Part shown: piece by piece, positions 1 to 7,411 of the stretch
Numbering within the stretch: the first letter of the stretch is position 1
Layout: each line of letters opens with the position of its first letter
Assembly: GCA_024640625.1 (NCBI GenBank)
Contig: JAHEER010000033.1
Span: forward strand, 1 to 36,840
Direction of reading: 5' to 3'
DNA length: 36,840 nt
DNA from: Desulfobulbaceae bacterium
Lineage (GTDB): Bacteria; Desulfobacterota; Desulfobulbia; Desulfobulbales; Desulfocapsaceae
Translations under genes and position numbers: made by a program
The notes under the pieces: generated by a model
The model's input: only the letters and a program-made list of their open reading frames with translations
The model's database searches: none
Told to the model about the DNA's origin: nothing

Positions 1-235
1 TAGCCTGATCAAGCACGATATGATCGCGCCAGGCCAGGGCCTCCTCGGGGCAGGTCATGATGCAGAGCTGCTCCTTGCAGGCGACGCAGACTTCAATCCC
101 GCTCACCTCGGGCCAGTCGTCCTCGATGTGAATTCGGGCCATTTTGACGCTCTGCAGCCCGGGTTCGTGGGCAGCGGTGCAGGCCAGCATGCACAATCTG
201 CAATAGGTGCAACTGCTTCTTTTGATTTTGAACAT
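1..235 (-). CDS. 4Fe-4S ferredoxin-like protein, N-terminal part (runs off window edge)
   Basis: This is the first 78 codons of a protein that continues beyond position 1. I translated it by hand from the ATG at 235. Two cysteine clusters are visible: C9-x2-C12-x2-C15-x3-C19, and C50-x2-C53-x4-C58-x3-C62 followed by Pro. This is the pattern of small electron-transfer subunits carrying two or more [4Fe-4S] clusters, such as the HycB/AOR small-subunit type. It is cytoplasmic, with no signal peptide in view. It lies 75 bp downstream of the GntR gene on the same strand, so it may belong to the uxaA-gntR unit. The ribosome binding site is weak. A partner oxidoreductase, for example a tungsten aldehyde:ferredoxin oxidoreductase, could follow outside the window, but that is inference. 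The cysteine pattern makes the family call firm; the partner is unknown. Confidence 0.8.
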   Translation of the reverse strand, partial: MFKIKRSSCTYCRLCMLACTAAHEPGLQSVKMARIHIEDDWPEVSGIEVCVACKEQLCIMTCPEEALAWRDHIVLDQA

Positions 236-310
236 GTTTTTTCTCGTCTGTTGGAATGTTTTGACAGCCATTTGTCCAGGCCTTGCCCGGCTTGTCGCAA
301 TTTATTGGTT

Positions 311-1018
311 TCAGCTCTCCCCCTGGTTTTCTGAGAGCAGCTCTGCAACTGTGGCTCCCACCCTGTCGAGATGTTTCTGGATCGCCAGAACGGCGCCAGC
401 GGGATCCTTATCAACAATGGCCTCGACCACCGCCTCGTGTTCGGCAGCGGTAAGCGACTGAAACGACATGTAGCCCGATTTGTTTATATAAATTGAATAG
501 AGCAGTTCGGTGATGGGTCGGCTGACCAGGGTGAAAAACGGGTTATGGGTAGCTGCGGCAAGCAGGTCGTGAAACTCGAGATCAACCTTGATCGCTTCAT
601 GCCGGTCAAGATCGCCTGCCTTCATTCTCTCCAGATTGTCACGCAGTCTGTCTAAGTCCTCGGGGGTCCGCTGCGCCGCAGCCAGTTCCACGATGGCGGC
701 CTCAAGGACCGAGCGCACCTGCAGCAGCTGCGGCAGGGAGACCTTGCTCATCTGCAGCTGGGCAACAAGTGTTTCGGCCAACCCTTTACCGTCCGGTTCA
801 CGCACCGTCATGCCCCGGCGCGGCCGGACCTCGACCACCCCGCGGCTAACCAGACAGGCAGCGGCCTCGCGCACCACTGTCCGGCTGACGCCATACTCTT
901 CCATCAGTTCCGGCTCCGTGGGCAGCCGGGTCCCTCCTTTGAGCTTCTCGCGGATGATCTTCCGCTGAAGATCTTCGGCAACCGTTTTTGACAAGCGTTC
1001 GTTGGTGAGCAGCGGCAT
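311..1018 (-). CDS. GntR-family transcriptional regulator, FadR/FCD subfamily
   Basis: This is a 235-aa cytoplasmic DNA-binding regulator. An N-terminal winged helix-turn-helix (about residues 10-78, recognition helix in EYGVSRTVVREA, wing VRPRRG) is followed by an all-helical FCD ligand domain (about 95-225). The likely metal or ligand residues of FCD proteins are present: D and H in VDLEFHDLL, H in AEHEAVVEAI, and H in IQKHLDRV. The start has a good ribosome binding site (AAGGA). It lies downstream of uxaA with a 146-bp gap, which fits a regulator of sugar-acid use. FCD regulators commonly respond to organic or sugar acids. A palindrome at 1052-1064 sits just upstream and may be its autoregulatory operator. 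The effector cannot be read from sequence. Confidence 0.9.
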   Translation of the reverse strand: MPLLTNERLSKTVAEDLQRKIIREKLKGGTRLPTEPELMEEYGVSRTVVREAAACLVSRGVVEVRPRRGMTVREPDGKGLAETLVAQLQMSKVSLPQLLQVRSVLEAAIVELAAAQRTPEDLDRLRDNLERMKAGDLDRHEAIKVDLEFHDLLAAATHNPFFTLVSRPITELLYSIYINKSGYMSFQSLTAAEHEAVVEAIVDKDPAGAVLAIQKHLDRVGATVAELLSENQGES

Positions 1019-1051
1019 TGATCGGTCCTTGGTGAAGAGACGGCAGTGCTA

Positions 1052-1064
1052 ATGATAATATCAT
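1052..1064. promoter_or_regulatory. Palindrome upstream of gntR, candidate operator
   Basis: The 13-bp sequence ATGATAATATCAT is a perfect inverted repeat around a central base. It sits 34 bp upstream of the GntR start, within the 146-bp uxaA-gntR gap. Position and symmetry suit an autoregulatory GntR site, but no second copy was seen upstream of uxaA. Confidence 0.35.
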
Positions 1065-1164
1065 CGTATGAATCGATCAAGCATATTTTTATCTGCTGCG
1101 ATTCACCTTTTGTCACTGGGAAAAAGCGGTGTTCGGATGAAATTCCCAAAGCCACCTGAGGAAC

Positions 1165-2811
1165 TTAAAGGGACATCCCTCGCCTCCAGGGAATGAAATC
1201 CTCCTGGTTGAGTCGCACTGCCTTGGCCCGGTAGTTGCCGCTGGCCGTCTCCACGCAAAGTTTCTCGAGTTGTGCAGCAAGCTCGTCGAGCGTTTGCTCG
1301 CCGCTGATGATCGGCCCGGTGTCGAGATCAATCATGTACTCCAGCCTGCGCGCCATATCGGAATTGGAGGAAAGCTTGAGAACTGGCACGATGGGATTGC
1401 CGGTGGGCGTGCCGAGCCCGGTGGAAAAGATGATCAGGTTAGCGCCGGCCCCAGCCAGGGCGGTGGTCGACTCGACGTCGCCTCCGGGCGTGCAGAGCAG
1501 GTTCAGGCCGCGCTTGCGGGCCTGCCCGGGGTAATCGAAGACGTCCACCACCGGCGAAGTACCACCCTTCTTGGCGGCCCCGGCCGACTTCATGGCGTCG
1601 GTGATCAAGCCGTCTCTGATGTTGCCCGGCGACGGGTTCTGGTCGAAATCGAAGCCGACCGCCTGCACTCGCTGCCGATAGCTCTTCATCAACTCCAGGA
1701 ACCTTACGCCGCTTTCCGGCTCGACACAGCGGGAGACGAGTTCGTTCTCGACGCCGCACAGTTCCGGAAACTCAGCCAGAATGACGCTGCCCCCCTTGGC
1801 GACAAGATGATCCATGGCCCGGCCGATGACCGGGTTGGCGGAGATACCCGAGAAGCCATCCGAACCGCCGCATTCAACGCCGACTACCAGTTCCGAGATG
1901 GGGACCGGCTGCCTGCTGATCTCGTTCGCCTGCTGCAGGGAGACGAGGGTCTGGCGGATAATCGCCTCGAGCATATCGACCGGTTCGTTCCAGGACTGTC
2001 GATCATAATAGAATACCGGTGTGACTGCTCCCGGATCCTTTTTTTCGAGCGCCGCCTGCAAAGCCCTGACCTCCGCCTTCTGGCAGCCCAGGCTGACGAC
2101 AGTGGCCCCGGCAGTGTTGGGATGGGAGATGTAATTGGCAAGCAATTCGACCAACTCTTCGGCCTCGTCCGGGGTGGAACCGCAGCCCATGTGGTGGGTC
2201 AAGAACCTCAAGCCGTCAACGTTGGGGAAGAGCGGTTGCGGCTGCGGGTCGAAAGAGTTCAGTGAGATTACCGGGTCAACCGGCGCCCCCTTGGTCTTGA
2301 TCTGCTCCACCAGCTGTTCTGCATAGTGCACGTAGCGCGAAGTGGTGGTATAGCCGAGTGCCGGCGGCAGCACTTTTTTGAGTTCGTTGAGCTCCTGATT
2401 GGAACAGAAGACCAGGGGCACGAAAATCCAGTAATTGGCGGTTCCGACCTTGCCGTCCGGCCGCCTGATGCCCATGAATTCGGTGGGTGAGTTCTGATAC
2501 GGCTGGGGAGCCTGCCACTGAAAGGGTTCGTGGCTCTCTTTGAAGTCGGTGGTTGCATGGTCGAGATTGGCGGTGGTGATCAGTTCACCGGCTCTGATCA
2601 GCTGATTGGCACGACCAACGATCACCCCATACATCACCGCAGTGGCGCCCGAATCGAGATCTTCCAGGGCAAATTTATGCTTGGCGGGAATATCGTGCTG
2701 CAATTCAACCACTTTTGTGCCTATTTCCACAACGCTTCCTCTGTCGAGGGTCTGAAGCGCCACGATGAGATTGTCATGGCTGTCGATCTGCAGAACGTTA
2801 TTTTTCTTCAT
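1165..2811 (-). CDS. uxaA: UxaA-family altronate/sugar-acid dehydratase
   Basis: This is a 548-aa two-domain dehydratase. An N-terminal SAF-like domain (about residues 1-85) is followed by the long UxaA/GarD catalytic domain. Conserved stretches include GCGSTPDE, ECGGSDGFSGISANP, LCTPGGDVESTTALAGAG and STGLGTPTGNP. Members convert D-altronate (or galactarate and similar hydroxy acids) to 2-keto-3-deoxy acids using Fe or Mn, in the cytoplasm. I chose the ATG at 2811 because AAGGA lies 8 nt before it; a longer frame reaches 2853 without a comparable signal. The length is slightly above E. coli UxaA (about 495 aa). Next to an FCD GntR gene, the role is hexuronate or aldarate breakdown. No UxaB or UxaC homologue is present, so the exact substrate is open. 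Confidence 0.88.
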   Translation of the reverse strand: MKKNNVLQIDSHDNLIVALQTLDRGSVVEIGTKVVELQHDIPAKHKFALEDLDSGATAVMYGVIVGRANQLIRAGELITTANLDHATTDFKESHEPFQWQAPQPYQNSPTEFMGIRRPDGKVGTANYWIFVPLVFCSNQELNELKKVLPPALGYTTTSRYVHYAEQLVEQIKTKGAPVDPVISLNSFDPQPQPLFPNVDGLRFLTHHMGCGSTPDEAEELVELLANYISHPNTAGATVVSLGCQKAEVRALQAALEKKDPGAVTPVFYYDRQSWNEPVDMLEAIIRQTLVSLQQANEISRQPVPISELVVGVECGGSDGFSGISANPVIGRAMDHLVAKGGSVILAEFPELCGVENELVSRCVEPESGVRFLELMKSYRQRVQAVGFDFDQNPSPGNIRDGLITDAMKSAGAAKKGGTSPVVDVFDYPGQARKRGLNLLCTPGGDVESTTALAGAGANLIIFSTGLGTPTGNPIVPVLKLSSNSDMARRLEYMIDLDTGPIISGEQTLDELAAQLEKLCVETASGNYRAKAVRLNQEDFIPWRRGMSL

Positions 2812-3044
2812 TGATCTAATCCTTAGCATGGATGATTGTTTTGCTGGAGACAAACGATACCACTTGTGAGGAAAAAATAAACCCGGGTTACCGGCACAGG
2901 GCTCGATTTCTCTTAAAAAAATCGACCAAAAGTGCTATCACCAGAGGTCGACAAAGACCAGCACGAAAGAGGTTTTTAATTGGCTGGCTGGACGTCCTTT
3001 TCTTAACCCTGGAACAAAAAGGCGATGCTTCCCGGCGAACTTCC

Positions 3045-3812
3045 GTGAGCGAGTATATCACCATAGATTCTGCCAGGATTCGTTTCGCAACGATTGACGG
3101 CAGGAAGAATAAGCCGGTGCTCGTCTTTCTGCACGAAGGTCTTGGTTGTGTCGAAATGTGGAAGGATTTTCCGCAGCTCTTATGCAGCCGCAGCCAATGC
3201 CCAGGATTGCTCTACGATCGACAGGGATTCGGCAAATCATCACCGCTCAGCCGGGAACGCGACATCAACTACGTGCATGATTACGCCCGCCGAGAACTGG
3301 CAAAATTGATAGACAAACTCCTTGGCAAAAGACCGTTTATTCTGGTCGGTCATTCGGACGGTGCCAGCATCGCCCTCATTTACGCCGCCGCAGACCGGCC
3401 TGGACTGCGAGGTATCATTTCCGAAGCCGCCCACGTCTTCGTGGAGGAGAAAACGATAGCGGGCATCAGGGCTGCGGACCAGGAATATGAGCGGTTTGGC
3501 CCGAAAGGGTTGACAAAATATCACGGTTCAAAAACTCATGCTGTGTTCAAGGGGTGGTCGGCAGTCTGGCTCAGCAGCAGGTTCCGTTCGTGGAACATAG
3601 AAGACCTGCTGCCGGCGATACACAGTCCCGTGCTGGCCCTGCAGGGCGCAGACGATGGGTACGGCTCGATGGAGCAAATCGCTTCCATTGTTTCGCATGT
3701 GTCGGGGACAGTGGAACCGGCGATCTTGGCGAACTGCGGGCACACACCCCATCGCCAGTGCCCGGCTACGGCATTACCGCTGATGGAAGATTTCATAAAA
3801 AGGATCGCCTGA
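3045..3812 (+). CDS. Alpha/beta hydrolase fold protein
   Basis: This is a 255-aa hydrolase when started at GTG 3045. The oxyanion region VFLHEGLG (residues 27-34) precedes the nucleophile elbow VGHSDG with Ser104. The acid is probably Asp203 or Asp204 (QGADDG) and the base His233 (NCGHTPH). That is a full catalytic triad at normal spacing. The open frame extends upstream to 2832, but those 71 residues are Lys/Arg-rich, lack domain features and would make an unusually long protein, so I prefer the internal GTG. Its ribosome binding site is weak. There is no signal peptide. It is transcribed divergently from uxaA, and the DMT exporter follows after 93 bp. The ester, lactone or C-C substrate cannot be deduced; sugar-acid lactone cleavage would fit the neighbours but is inference. 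Confidence 0.8.
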   Translation: MSEYITIDSARIRFATIDGRKNKPVLVFLHEGLGCVEMWKDFPQLLCSRSQCPGLLYDRQGFGKSSPLSRERDINYVHDYARRELAKLIDKLLGKRPFILVGHSDGASIALIYAAADRPGLRGIISEAAHVFVEEKTIAGIRAADQEYERFGPKGLTKYHGSKTHAVFKGWSAVWLSSRFRSWNIEDLLPAIHSPVLALQGADDGYGSMEQIASIVSHVSGTVEPAILANCGHTPHRQCPATALPLMEDFIKRIA

Positions 3813-3873
3813 CAGCGGCTGAAAAAATCGCCGCCAAATTGCCCAAAGAGATGGCGGTAAAGGTGCTCGAATC

Positions 3874-3909
3874 ATGAACAATATTCACCACAAACTGCGT
3901 TTATCGTGA
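3874..3909 (+). CDS. Possible 11-aa leader peptide coupled to the DMT transporter
   Basis: A minimal ORF (MNNIHHKLRLS) has its own ribosome binding site (AAGGTG, 8 nt before ATG 3874). Its stop TGA overlaps the GTG start of the following transporter (GTGA at 3906-3909). The transporter start lacks a clear ribosome binding site, so coupling through this short ORF is plausible. No homology is recognisable and it may be chance. Confidence 0.3.
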   Translation: MNNIHHKLRLS

Positions 3910-4808
3910 TCTATCTGGGCCTGCTACTGACCATGCTGTTCTGGGGAGGCACTTTTATTGCCGGCCGGATTCTGGCCGATTCGGTGCCGCCGCCGGATGC
4001 CGCCTTCATGCGCTTTGTGCTCGCCGCCGTCACCCTCGCTATTCTGACCCGCTTGATCGACGGTCACCTGCGGCTGCCGCCCAAAAGCCAACTCGTCGGC
4101 TTGCTGTTGCTCGGCCTCACCGGGGTTTTCAGCTACAACATCTGTTTCTTCAGCGGATTGCGTTATATCGAAGCCGGCCGGGCCTCGCTGATCATCGCCC
4201 TCAACCCCATGGCCATCACCATTGGTGCCGTGCTGCTCTATGGTGAGCGGCTCTCACTGCTGCAGTGTGTCGGACTGCTGATCTCTCTCTGCGGAGCTTT
4301 TCTGGTCATCAGCAACGGTGACCCGGCGATACTGTTTTCCGGTGGGTTTGGCTGGGGAGAGACTGCCATCATTGGCTGCGTCATCTCCTGGGCCGCCTAC
4401 TCCCTGATCGGCAGGTCGGTGCTGAAATCGATGACCCCCCTGTCGGCGGTCTTCTATTCGGCCCTGTTCGGTGCCCTGATGCTCTTTCCCGCCACCCTGG
4501 TCGACGGCAGCCTGCCGAATCCCGGGTCCTACGCTGCGGCCGATTGGCTCAGTCTGCTGTTTCTCGGCATTCTCGGAACCGCTGCAGGTTTTACCCTCTA
4601 TTACCGGGCAATCACGAAAATTGGTGCGGCCCGCTCCAGCGTCTTCATCAACCTGGTGCCGCTTTTTTCCATACTGCTGGCCTGGCTCTTCCTGGCCGAA
4701 ACAGTGAACCTCTCGGTACTGTTCGGCGGGGCCATTCTGATGACCGGAGTTTACCTGACCAACAAAAAGGCTGCCCCACGAATCTTCTCCAGGCAAAAAG
4801 GGGGATAA
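3906..4808 (+). CDS. EamA/DMT-family permease (RhaT-like exporter)
   Basis: This is a 300-aa inner-membrane protein with about ten hydrophobic segments arranged as two EamA repeats (about residues 1-135 and 150-285). The N terminus LLTMLFWGGTFIAGR and the second repeat's GTAAGFTLYYRAI, then SSVFINLVPLFSILLAWL, are typical of drug/metabolite transporters that export amino acids or other metabolites. The start is GTG; no other start leaves the first membrane helix intact. It has no obvious ribosome binding site of its own and overlaps a tiny upstream ORF by four bases. Substrate prediction within this family is unreliable. It follows the alpha/beta hydrolase on the same strand and may share its transcript. 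Confidence 0.88.
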   Translation: MIYLGLLLTMLFWGGTFIAGRILADSVPPPDAAFMRFVLAAVTLAILTRLIDGHLRLPPKSQLVGLLLLGLTGVFSYNICFFSGLRYIEAGRASLIIALNPMAITIGAVLLYGERLSLLQCVGLLISLCGAFLVISNGDPAILFSGGFGWGETAIIGCVISWAAYSLIGRSVLKSMTPLSAVFYSALFGALMLFPATLVDGSLPNPGSYAAADWLSLLFLGILGTAAGFTLYYRAITKIGAARSSVFINLVPLFSILLAWLFLAETVNLSVLFGGAILMTGVYLTNKKAAPRIFSRQKGG

Positions 4809-4917
4809 TCCATCGCTGTTTTATTTCTTATCAAGGCGGCTTTCCTGCGGAGAAAGTAGTCAGACCAGCGAGACTATCTTCAACTGGTCTCAGCAGAGCG
4901 ATTGAAGGGGAGATAAC

Positions 4918-4946
4918 TTGACACGGGTGCTGATCTGGTATATCGA
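4918..4946 (+). promoter_or_regulatory. Candidate sigma70-like promoter for the efflux operon
   Basis: TTGACA at 4918-4923 is followed after 17 bp by TATCGA (4941-4946), with an overlapping TATATC at 4939. The rest of the 4809-5059 gap is AT-rich, with another TATAAT at 4966-4971 and a near-palindrome at 5037-5053 (CGATAATTAATTAATCG) that could be an operator. Confidence 0.4.
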
Positions 4947-5059
4947 AAATATTCAATAATAATAGTATAATTAAAATACCTGTCAGGCCGGGGCAAGGGT
5001 GGGCAACCAGAGAAGGCATAGCCCACGACTAAAAGACGATAATTAATTAATCGAGAAGG

Positions 5060-5173
5060 ATGGCGCAGGGTGCCATCATAGCCTTAATCACTGTAGTAAC
5101 AATCCTGGCCTGGGTCGACGAGCAAAAGGCCAGCAAACCGGACCTCCCGCAGGAAACTCCTGCCAACATTTAA
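5060..5173 (+). CDS. Putative 37-aa single-pass membrane peptide
   Basis: This short ORF starts at ATG 5060 and encodes one hydrophobic stretch (residues 4-19, GAIIALITVVTILAWV) followed by a polar tail rich in Lys, Asp, Glu and Pro. It ends 16 bp before the outer-membrane factor gene and so would be the first cistron of the efflux operon. The purine-rich AGAAGG touches the ATG directly, which is a poor spacing for a ribosome binding site. An in-frame stop at 5048-5050 rules out an earlier start. It is shorter than the AaeX/DUF1656 proteins found with related efflux pumps, and I do not recognise a family. It could be a real small pump subunit or an untranslated chance ORF. Confidence 0.4.
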   Translation: MAQGAIIALITVVTILAWVDEQKASKPDLPQETPANI

Positions 5174-5189
5174 GTCAATGGGATTAATT

Positions 5190-6722
5190 ATGACTCGATC
5201 AACACTATGCTATTGTCTGGTCTTTGGGGCAGCACTTTTGTGGCTCAACGGCTGTGCAATGCTGGGACCGGATTTCGAAACTCCGGACAGCAAATCTCCA
5301 ACCAGTTGGAGCGAAGAGGACAACAAGTTGTTCCTCAAACCCACGGAAGATGAGACAATCGGCTGGTGGTCGACCTTCAACGATCCGGCCCTGGATACGC
5401 TGATTGACATGTTCTCCACCCAGAACCTCACCCTGCAGACCGCGGCAGTGCGTATTCTCGAGGCACGGGCTCAGCTTGCCCGCGTCCAGGGTACCATCTA
5501 TCCACAGAAACAGGAGATGAACGGCGATCTATTCACCATCGGCGATGAGCAAACCCAAGTGACCATCGACCGCTATTACAACGTTGCCTCACTGGGTTTC
5601 GATGTGGACTGGGAGATGGATTTCTGGGGAAAATTCCGGCGCTCCATCGAATCGGCCGACGCCAATCTTCTGGCCACGATCGCCGACTATGAAGACATCC
5701 TGGTGAGTCTGACCGCCGAAACAGCCAGGACCTATGTAGATATCAGGACCCTTCAGGAGCGTATCGCCCTGGCCAGAAAAAATGAAGAACTGCAGCAGGA
5801 TTCGCTCGATCTGGTAAACCTGCAGTTCGAGGCCGGCGTGGTCACCGAGCTCGATGTGCTCCAGGCCAAAACCCTGCTGTCGACGACTCGGGCGGCGATA
5901 CCCAATTTCGAAGCGGCGCTGGCCAGCGCCAAGTACGGCCTGGCGGTGCTGGTTGGGATGTTGCCTGAAGAAATCGATGCTCTGCTCCAACCGGATCGGC
6001 CGATTCCCCAAGTATCCAGCCAGGTGGCCACCGTGCTGCCGGCCCAACTGCTGAGGCGACGCCCCGATGTCCGTCGGGCGGAAATGAGGGCCGCCGCCCA
6101 GAGCGCCCAGATCGGGGTGGCCCGAACCGAACTCTACCCGAGTTTCTCGCTGTTCGGCTCCATCGGCTGGTCGGCGAGCGATATCGGCGACAACAGCCTT
6201 GCCGATATTTTCGAATCTAACAGTTTTTCCTATACCTTCGGCCCCACGTTCAAGTGGAACCTTTTCAACTATGGGCGCTTGAAAAACGAGGTGCGCATCC
6301 AGGATGCCCGTTATCAACAGACCATTCTCAATTATCAGAATACGGTACTCAATGCCGCCAGGGAAGTCGAAGATGCGATGAAAAGCCTGGTAAACTCGTT
6401 CGAAGAGGCGCACTTCGTCGAGGCCAGTGTGGAAACCTCTCAGCGTTCCACGGATCTCTCACTGCTGCAGTACGAAGAGGGGCTTATCGATTACCAGCGT
6501 GTTCTCGACTCGATCAGATCACTGACTCTGCGGCAGGATGAGTATGCCCAGACCAAAGGAAAAATTGCCACTAATGCCATTGGCCTCTACAAGGCCTTCG
6601 GCGGAGGCTGGGACATCGATTATCAGAACGACCGTCTGCTGCCGGAAGCGACGCTCGACCAGATGGCTGAGCGCACCGACTGGGGCAATTTCCTCAATGG
6701 CGAAGGGAACGGGAATGAGTAA
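5190..6722 (+). CDS. Outer-membrane factor lipoprotein, OprM/NodT (RND-type TolC) family
   Basis: This 510-aa protein begins with a lipoprotein signal: a basic start, a hydrophobic run and the lipobox LNGC with Cys22 as lipidation site. It carries two outer-efflux-protein repeats with long helices and coiled-coil character. Family hallmarks include GPDFETP near the mature N terminus, LRRRPDVRRAE and GPTFKWNLFNYGRLKNEVR. It would form the trimeric beta-barrel and periplasmic tunnel of a tripartite exporter. I prefer ATG 5190 because GGGA lies 6 nt upstream; ATG 5178 in the same frame lacks a good signal. Its stop overlaps the next gene by 8 nt, and adaptor and inner-membrane genes follow in order, so one operon is nearly certain. 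Confidence 0.92.
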   Translation: MTRSTLCYCLVFGAALLWLNGCAMLGPDFETPDSKSPTSWSEEDNKLFLKPTEDETIGWWSTFNDPALDTLIDMFSTQNLTLQTAAVRILEARAQLARVQGTIYPQKQEMNGDLFTIGDEQTQVTIDRYYNVASLGFDVDWEMDFWGKFRRSIESADANLLATIADYEDILVSLTAETARTYVDIRTLQERIALARKNEELQQDSLDLVNLQFEAGVVTELDVLQAKTLLSTTRAAIPNFEAALASAKYGLAVLVGMLPEEIDALLQPDRPIPQVSSQVATVLPAQLLRRRPDVRRAEMRAAAQSAQIGVARTELYPSFSLFGSIGWSASDIGDNSLADIFESNSFSYTFGPTFKWNLFNYGRLKNEVRIQDARYQQTILNYQNTVLNAAREVEDAMKSLVNSFEEAHFVEASVETSQRSTDLSLLQYEEGLIDYQRVLDSIRSLTLRQDEYAQTKGKIATNAIGLYKAFGGGWDIDYQNDRLLPEATLDQMAERTDWGNFLNGEGNGNE

Positions 6723-7389
6723 AAGGGCACAATTCTCCAAGCATGGCTTCAGGAACCTGTTGTTCTTCCTGCTGCTCTATATATTTATCAGCCCCTTTCT
6801 GGTCGACTACCCGTCGATAGCAATTATCACCCACAGTCTGCTCTCTTTCACCCTCTTTTTCTCGGTCTGGGCCGTACAGAAGCGGCAAAACTACCGTTCG
6901 CTGGCAATGGTGCTGCTCATACCGGTACTGGCACTTTACTGGCTCGGCCTCTACAAATTCATACCGTTTGACCTGCTCTCCGCCTATGCGCTGCTCGCCC
7001 TGTTCTACATCCTGCTGATTATCGCCTTCGGCGGCCAACTGATCCGGGCCAAGCGCATCGATCTGCAGGCAATCTACGGCACCCTGTGTCTCTACCTTAT
7101 CCTCGGCCTGCTCTGGGGGGCGCTTTACAGTCTGCTCCATGAACTGAGTCCGGGAAGCTTCTCCGGAGCGCTTCTGGACCCCCCGAACGAATCGCTGCTC
7201 ACCACCTTCAACTACTTCAGCATGGTCACCCTGACCACCCTGGGCTACGGCGACATCACCCCGCAGAGCCATGCCGCCGGCGCCCTCTGCCAGATCGAAG
7301 CGATCACCGGCCAGTTCTATATTGCGGTGGTGGTTGCCTGGCTGGTGGGCAATTTTATCGCCGACAGACAGCAACAGCCCTCAAAATAA
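6715..7389 (+). CDS. Six-helix potassium-channel-like membrane protein
   Basis: This 224-aa protein has six hydrophobic segments, at roughly residues 14-30, 36-54, 63-80, 86-107, 120-141 and 196-214. A pore loop lies between the last two, with the K+ selectivity filter TLGYGD at 175-180. The fourth segment shows no regular series of Arg or Lys, so classic voltage sensing is unlikely. There is no cytoplasmic RCK/TrkA-N domain. The start at ATG 6715 overlaps the end of the outer-membrane factor by 8 nt and has a strong ribosome binding site (GAAGGGAACGGGA). The longer frame upstream only mirrors the previous gene. It lies inside an efflux operon, an unusual place for an ion channel. It would pass K+ across the inner membrane; the link to efflux is inference. 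Confidence 0.85.
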   Translation: MSKRAQFSKHGFRNLLFFLLLYIFISPFLVDYPSIAIITHSLLSFTLFFSVWAVQKRQNYRSLAMVLLIPVLALYWLGLYKFIPFDLLSAYALLALFYILLIIAFGGQLIRAKRIDLQAIYGTLCLYLILGLLWGALYSLLHELSPGSFSGALLDPPNESLLTTFNYFSMVTLTTLGYGDITPQSHAAGALCQIEAITGQFYIAVVVAWLVGNFIADRQQQPSK

Positions 7390-7411
7390 CCACCACTGTC
7401 AGGAACACCCC

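Noticed and set aside
1270-2265. Plus-strand ORF of 331 codons opposite uxaA
   Set aside because: Low-complexity Arg/Gly/Asp composition and no start signal; the UxaA motifs on the other strand are decisive.
2832-3044. 71-residue extension of the alpha/beta hydrolase
   Set aside because: Lys/Arg-rich with no domain content; family length fits the GTG start at 3045.
3813-3877. Coding-like tail ending AAKLPKEMAVKVLES after the hydrolase stop
   Set aside because: It has no start in frame, and the hydrolase already ends at a normal length. Too short to call a remnant.
4862-4890. Inverted repeat AGACCAG/CTGGTCT after the DMT exporter gene
   Set aside because: Seven pairs with a 15-nt loop and no T-run; too weak for a terminator call.
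5589-6413. Minus-strand ORF of 274 codons opposite the outer-membrane factor
   Set aside because: No domain or ribosome binding site; the plus strand carries a full lipoprotein OMF.
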